A DNA stretch of 27,153 nt from a bacterium UBA6115 (lineage in GTDB: Bacteria > Bacillota_A > Clostridia > Christensenellales > Aristaeellaceae), in NCBI GenBank assembly GCA_002428405.1, contig DIWD01000070.1, positions 27,307 through 54,459 of the forward strand, read 5' to 3'. Position 1 is the stretch's first letter. Each line of letters begins with the position of its first letter. Positions 22,541-27,153 of this stretch are shown here, in pieces. A program made the position numbers and the translations under genes. Under the pieces are notes generated by a model, which saw nothing but the letters and a program-made list of their open reading frames with translations, had not been told where the DNA came from and ran no database searches.

Positions 22541-25500
22541 TCAGTAGGTTTCCTGCAGCTCAATATTCTTGTATCGGCGCAGGCCGGTGCCTGCCGGGAT
22601 CAGTTTTCCGATGATGACGTTTTCCTTCAGGCCGATCAAGGGATCGACCTTGCCTTTGATGGCGGCTTCGGTCAGCACGCGGGTCGTCTCCTGGAAGGAG
22701 GCTGCGGACAGGAAGGAATCGGTGGCCAGGGAGGCTTTCGTGATGCCAAGCAACACACGCTTCGCGCTGGCTGTGCGCGGCTGGTCATCCGGGCCTGCCT
22801 TGCCTGCGGCGACCTTCTTTTCAAAGGCTTCCACTGCCTTTACGTTTGCTTCATCAAACTGGAAGATGTCCACCAGGCTGCCCGGCAGAAGATCGGTGTC
22901 GCCCGATTCCTCAACGCGCACTTTTCGCAGCATCTGGCGGATGATGACCTCAATGTGTTTGTCCGCAAGTCCGACGCCCTGGCTGTGGTAAACGCTGAGC
23001 ACTTCGCGCAGCAGGTATTCCTGTACGGATTTGATGCCCAGGATGCGCAGCAGGTGGTGTGGGTTGATGGATCCTTCGATCAGCTCGTCCCCGGCCTGGA
23101 CATGGTCGCCGTTCTCAACTTTCAGCCTCGCGCCGTAGTGGATGAGATAGGCCTTTTTTTCCTCCGGGTTATGCTCGGAGGTAATGACGATTTCCCTGCG
23201 CTTTTTTGTGGTCTGTATGGTCACATGGCCGGAAATGTCCGCCAGCGTCGCCTCGCGCTTTGGCTTGCGCGCCTCGAACAGCTCCTCAACCCTGGGAAGG
23301 CCTTGCGTGATGTCTTCCACATTGGCGACACCGCCGGTATGGAAGGTGCGCATGGTCAGCTGCGTGCCGGGCTCGCCGATGGACTGCGCGGCAATGATGC
23401 CAATGGCTTCGCCGATATCCACATCTCCGCCGTGCGCCAGGTTTGAGCCGTAGCAGCGTGAGCAGACACCTGTGCGTGAGCGGCAGGTAAGCACGCTGCG
23501 CACCTGCATCTTGGTGATTCCGGCTTCCGTGATGGTGTGGGCAAGCTTTGCGTCGATGGCGTCATTGGTGTGGCAGATGATCTCACCTGTCAAAGGATGG
23601 ATGACATCCTCGGCTGCGACGCGTCCTGTGATGCGATCCTCCAGGGGCTCAATTTCTGAGATGGGCTCAACCGTGATACCGCGCACCTTTTCACCGCGGG
23701 CTTCAAAGCAATCCACTTCACGCACGATCACTTCCTGTGAGACATCGACCAGACGGCGTGTCAGGTAGCCCGAATCGGCCGTGCGCAGCGCGGTATCGGC
23801 CAGGGATTTGCGGCTGCCGTGGGATGACATGAAGAATTCAAGGACGTTGAGCCCTTCACGGAAGTTGGCGCGAATGGGCAGTTCAATGGTCTTGCCCGAC
23901 GGGGAAGCCATCAGGCCGCGCATACCGGCCAGCTGGGCCACCTGGCCTACAGAGCCGCGGGCGCCTGAGTTGGTCATCATATAGATCGGGTTCTTTTTAT
24001 CAAGCACGCCCATCACGCGGTTTTTCAGTTTGGTGGTGGTATCGCCCCACAAGGCGATGACCGCCTTGTACCGCTCATCCTCGCTCATCAGGCCCCGACG
24101 GAAGCGCGCCTCGATCTGGGCGACTGTCTTGTCAGCTTCCGCCAGCCACTCGGTTTTTTCGGGTGGGACAATGATGTCGGCGATGGAGACGGTGATGGCG
24201 CCTTTGGTTGCGTACACATAACCCAGGCGTTTGATATCATCAAGCACCGCGGCGCAGGAAGTCACGCCGTGCACATGGAAGCACTTCTCGACGATGCGGC
24301 CGAGGTCTTTCTTGACGACCTCATGATCGATCTCCAGTTTGAACGCATCCTCGGGTGTTTCCCGCTTCTGAAAGCCAAGGTCCTGCGGGATGATTTCGTT
24401 GAATATCAGGCGTCCCAGCGTGCAATCGATCACACGCCGCTGCGTTTGCCCCTCAATGCTGCGCTCAACGCGCACCTTGATAGGGGACTGCAGTGTGATC
24501 TGGCCGTCTTCATAGGCCAGTTGCGCCTCGTCCCGGGAGCCGAAGGTCCTTCCCGCGCCCTTTTCATCCTCATCACAGACTGTCAGATAGTGGCATCCGA
24601 TGACCATGTCCTGCGCGGGGGAGATGACTGGCTTGCCATCCTGGGGCTTCATGATGTTGTTGGCGGCCAGCATGAGGAAACGCGCTTCAGCCTGCGCCTC
24701 AGCTGACAGGGGAACGTGCACGGCCATCTGGTCACCGTCAAAGTCAGCGTTGTAGGCGGTGCAGACAAGGGGATGCAGTTTGATTGCCTTGCCCTCTACC
24801 AAAACCGGTTCAAAGGCCTGGATACCAAGCCGGTGAAGCGTTGGCGCGCGGTTGAGCAGCACAGGGTGATCCTTGATCACGGTTTCCAGAATGTCCCAAA
24901 CCTCAGGCCTGACCTTTTCAACGGCGCGTTTGGCGGATTTGACGTTGTTGCAGATGCCCAGTTTGACAAGCCTTTCCATGACAAAGGGCTTGAAAAGCTC
25001 CAGCGCCATCTCTTTGGGCAGGCCGCACTGGTGCAGCTTGAGTTCAGGGCCGACGACGATGACCGAGCGGCCGGAATAATCAACGCGTTTCCCCAACAGG
25101 TTCTGGCGGAATCGTCCCTGTTTGCCGCGCAGCAGGTCGGACAGGCTCTTGAGTGGGCGGTTGCCGGGCCCGGTGACAGCGCGGCCTCTGCGGCCGTTAT
25201 CGATCAGGGCGTCGACTGCCTCCTGCAGCATGCGTTTTTCATTGCGCACAATGATCTCAGGGGTGCCCATTTCCAGCATCCTCTTGAGACGGTTATTGCG
25301 GTTGATGACGCGGCGGTAGAGGTCGTTGAGATCACTGGTGGCAAAGCGTCCGCCGTCCAGCTGGACCATCGGGCGCAGGTCCGGCGGGATGACGGGCAAC
25401 ACGTCCAGGATCATCCATTCCGGCTTATTGTTGGAGTTGCGGAAAGCTTCAACCACTTCCAGCCGTTTGATCGCGTGGGTGCGCTTCTGGCCTTCGGTTT

Positions 25501-26140
25501 CCTTGTCGCGTTCCTTCTCTATCAGAAGAGTGATCTCGCTGCGCAGGTCTTTGCTGAGCTTCTCGAGATCCAGTTCCTTGAGCAGCGCCTTGACGGCTTC
25601 AGCGCCTATGCCTGCGCGGAAAGTCCCGCGGTCGGCCTTGTCCTTGGCCATGATCTGGCGGTAAGCGGCATCGGAGATCAGGGAGTTTTTCTCAACCTTG
25701 GTGAAGTCCGTGTTGCCGGGATCGATGACGATGTATGAGGCAAAGTAGAGCACTTTCTCCAGGTTGCGCGGTGAGATGTCCAGCAGCATGCCCATGCGGC
25801 TGGGGATGCCCTTGAAATACCAAATATGGCTTACGGGTGCTGCCAGCTGCAGGTGGCCCATTCTCTCGCGGCGAACCTTGGAGCGGGTGACCTGTACACC
25901 GCACTTGTCGCAGATCTTCTCCTTGTCGCGGTACTTGATGCGCTTGTATTTGCCGCAGCTGCACTCCCAGTCCTTGACGGGTCCAAATATCTTCTCGCAA
26001 AACAGGCCGCCGCGCTCGGGCTTCAAGGTGCGATAGTTGATGGTTTCAGGCTTGGTGACTTCCCCAAAGGACCATTTTAACATTTCCTCGGGGGATGCCA
26101 TGCCAATTTGGATGGAATCCAGGTTTGTCAGTTCAAACAT
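22541..26140 (-). CDS. rpoC: DNA-directed RNA polymerase subunit beta'
   Basis: The ATG at 26140 follows AGGAGGAGCTAT and lies 20 bases after the rpoB stop. The 1199-residue length is normal for Firmicutes beta'. Visible landmarks are the N-terminal zinc site C60, C62, C77 and C80, the catalytic [12 protein letters not shown] near residue 463, and the bridge/trigger region with [19 protein letters not shown]. The second zinc site is formed by the Cys of [11 protein letters not shown] with [11 protein letters not shown]. The C-terminus ends KNIELQETY. It forms the polymerase core with beta. The ribosomal genes that often follow rpoC in Firmicutes (rpsL, rpsG) are absent; a terminator comes instead. 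Confidence 0.98.
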   Translation of the reverse strand: MFELTNLDSIQIGMASPEEMLKWSFGEVTKPETINYRTLKPERGGLFCEKIFGPVKDWECSCGKYKRIKYRDKEKICDKCGVQVTRSKVRRERMGHLQLAAPVSHIWYFKGIPSRMGMLLDISPRNLEKVLYFASYIVIDPGNTDFTKVEKNSLISDAAYRQIMAKDKADRGTFRAGIGAEAVKALLKELDLEKLSKDLRSEITLLIEKERDKETEGQKRTHAIKRLEVVEAFRNSNNKPEWMILDVLPVIPPDLRPMVQLDGGRFATSDLNDLYRRVINRNNRLKRMLEMGTPEIIVRNEKRMLQEAVDALIDNGRRGRAVTGPGNRPLKSLSDLLRGKQGRFRQNLLGKRVDYSGRSVIVVGPELKLHQCGLPKEMALELFKPFVMERLVKLGICNNVKSAKRAVEKVRPEVWDILETVIKDHPVLLNRAPTLHRLGIQAFEPVLVEGKAIKLHPLVCTAYNADFDGDQMAVHVPLSAEAQAEARFLMLAANNIMKPQDGKPVISPAQDMVIGCHYLTVCDEDEKGAGRTFGSRDEAQLAYEDGQITLQSPIKVRVERSIEGQTQRRVIDCTLGRLIFNEIIPQDLGFQKRETPEDAFKLEIDHEVVKKDLGRIVEKCFHVHGVTSCAAVLDDIKRLGYVYATKGAITVSIADIIVPPEKTEWLAEADKTVAQIEARFRRGLMSEDERYKAVIALWGDTTTKLKNRVMGVLDKKNPIYMMTNSGARGSVGQVAQLAGMRGLMASPSGKTIELPIRANFREGLNVLEFFMSSHGSRKSLADTALRTADSGYLTRRLVDVSQEVIVREVDCFEARGEKVRGITVEPISEIEPLEDRITGRVAAEDVIHPLTGEIICHTNDAIDAKLAHTITEAGITKMQVRSVLTCRSRTGVCSRCYGSNLAHGGDVDIGEAIGIIAAQSIGEPGTQLTMRTFHTGGVANVEDITQGLPRVEELFEARKPKREATLADISGHVTIQTTKKRREIVITSEHNPEEKKAYLIHYGARLKVENGDHVQAGDELIEGSINPHHLLRILGIKSVQEYLLREVLSVYHSQGVGLADKHIEVIIRQMLRKVRVEESGDTDLLPGSLVDIFQFDEANVKAVEAFEKKVAAGKAGPDDQPRTASAKRVLLGITKASLATDSFLSAASFQETTRVLTEAAIKGKVDPLIGLKENVIIGKLIPAGTGLRRYKNIELQETY

Positions 26141-26160
26141 ATAGCTCCTCCTGCTGGGCC

Positions 26161-27153
<993 letters not shown>

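Noticed and set aside
24716..25738. Plus-strand open frame of 340 codons inside rpoC
   Set aside because: Antisense shadow of a universally conserved gene.

Overview
The window looks like chromosomal DNA of a Firmicutes bacterium, most likely an anaerobic member of the class Clostridia with a fairly high G+C content (judged by eye, not calculated). The grounds are strong AGGAGG-type ribosome sites, sigma-A-like TTGACA/TATAAT promoters with 17-base spacers, the rpoB-rpoC sequences, a clostridial-style potABCD operon led by an HTH-cupin regulator, and secreted proteins built from PG_binding_1 repeats. I see no phage, transposase, CRISPR array, tRNA or rRNA.

Left part (1-7000). A partial aldo/keto-reductase-fold protein and a secreted SH3/peptidoglycan-binding protein lie on the minus strand. 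A three-gene plus-strand redox operon follows: a GlpA-like FAD dehydrogenase with a BFD-type [2Fe-2S] domain, a partner NAD(P)/FAD oxidoreductase, and a CoA-disulfide reductase fused to a rhodanese. It ends at a bidirectional terminator shared with galE.

Middle (7000-13900). A sugar cluster holds galE and a secreted PIG-L deacetylase (minus strand), divergent from an N-acetylhexosamine-kinase-like phosphotransferase (plus strand). Then come thiamine diphosphokinase (minus), radA (plus) and a secreted protein made of four peptidoglycan-binding repeats.

Polyamine region (13900-20840). An HTH-cupin regulator sits behind a near-consensus promoter with a perfect palindromic operator, followed by potA, potB, potC and potD with ATGA/TTGA overlaps. 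A secreted peptidoglycan-binding/phosphodiester-glycosidase protein starts directly at the potD stop codon. A strong bidirectional terminator separates this operon from a second, divergent potD paralogue on the minus strand, which lies just downstream of a Sua5-type threonylcarbamoyl-AMP synthase gene.

Right part (20840-27153). Between sua5 and rpoC is a 665-base gap. It contains a candidate 6S RNA (about 200 nt, perfect TTGACA-N17-TATAAT promoter, rod-like fold, terminator-like hairpin) and a cluster of perfect hairpins that includes the rpoC terminator. Full-length rpoC and the 3' end of rpoB complete the window; the encoded beta subunit has an unusual acidic C-terminal tail.

The strongest leads are the 6S RNA candidate, the divergent second PotD (polyamine-stacking tryptophans replaced), the operator of the pot operon, the addition of a wall-associated glycosidase to a polyamine operon, the redox operon in which a persulfide-type reductase stands where DUF1667 is expected, and the reductase-fold protein that has lost most of its catalytic tetrad.
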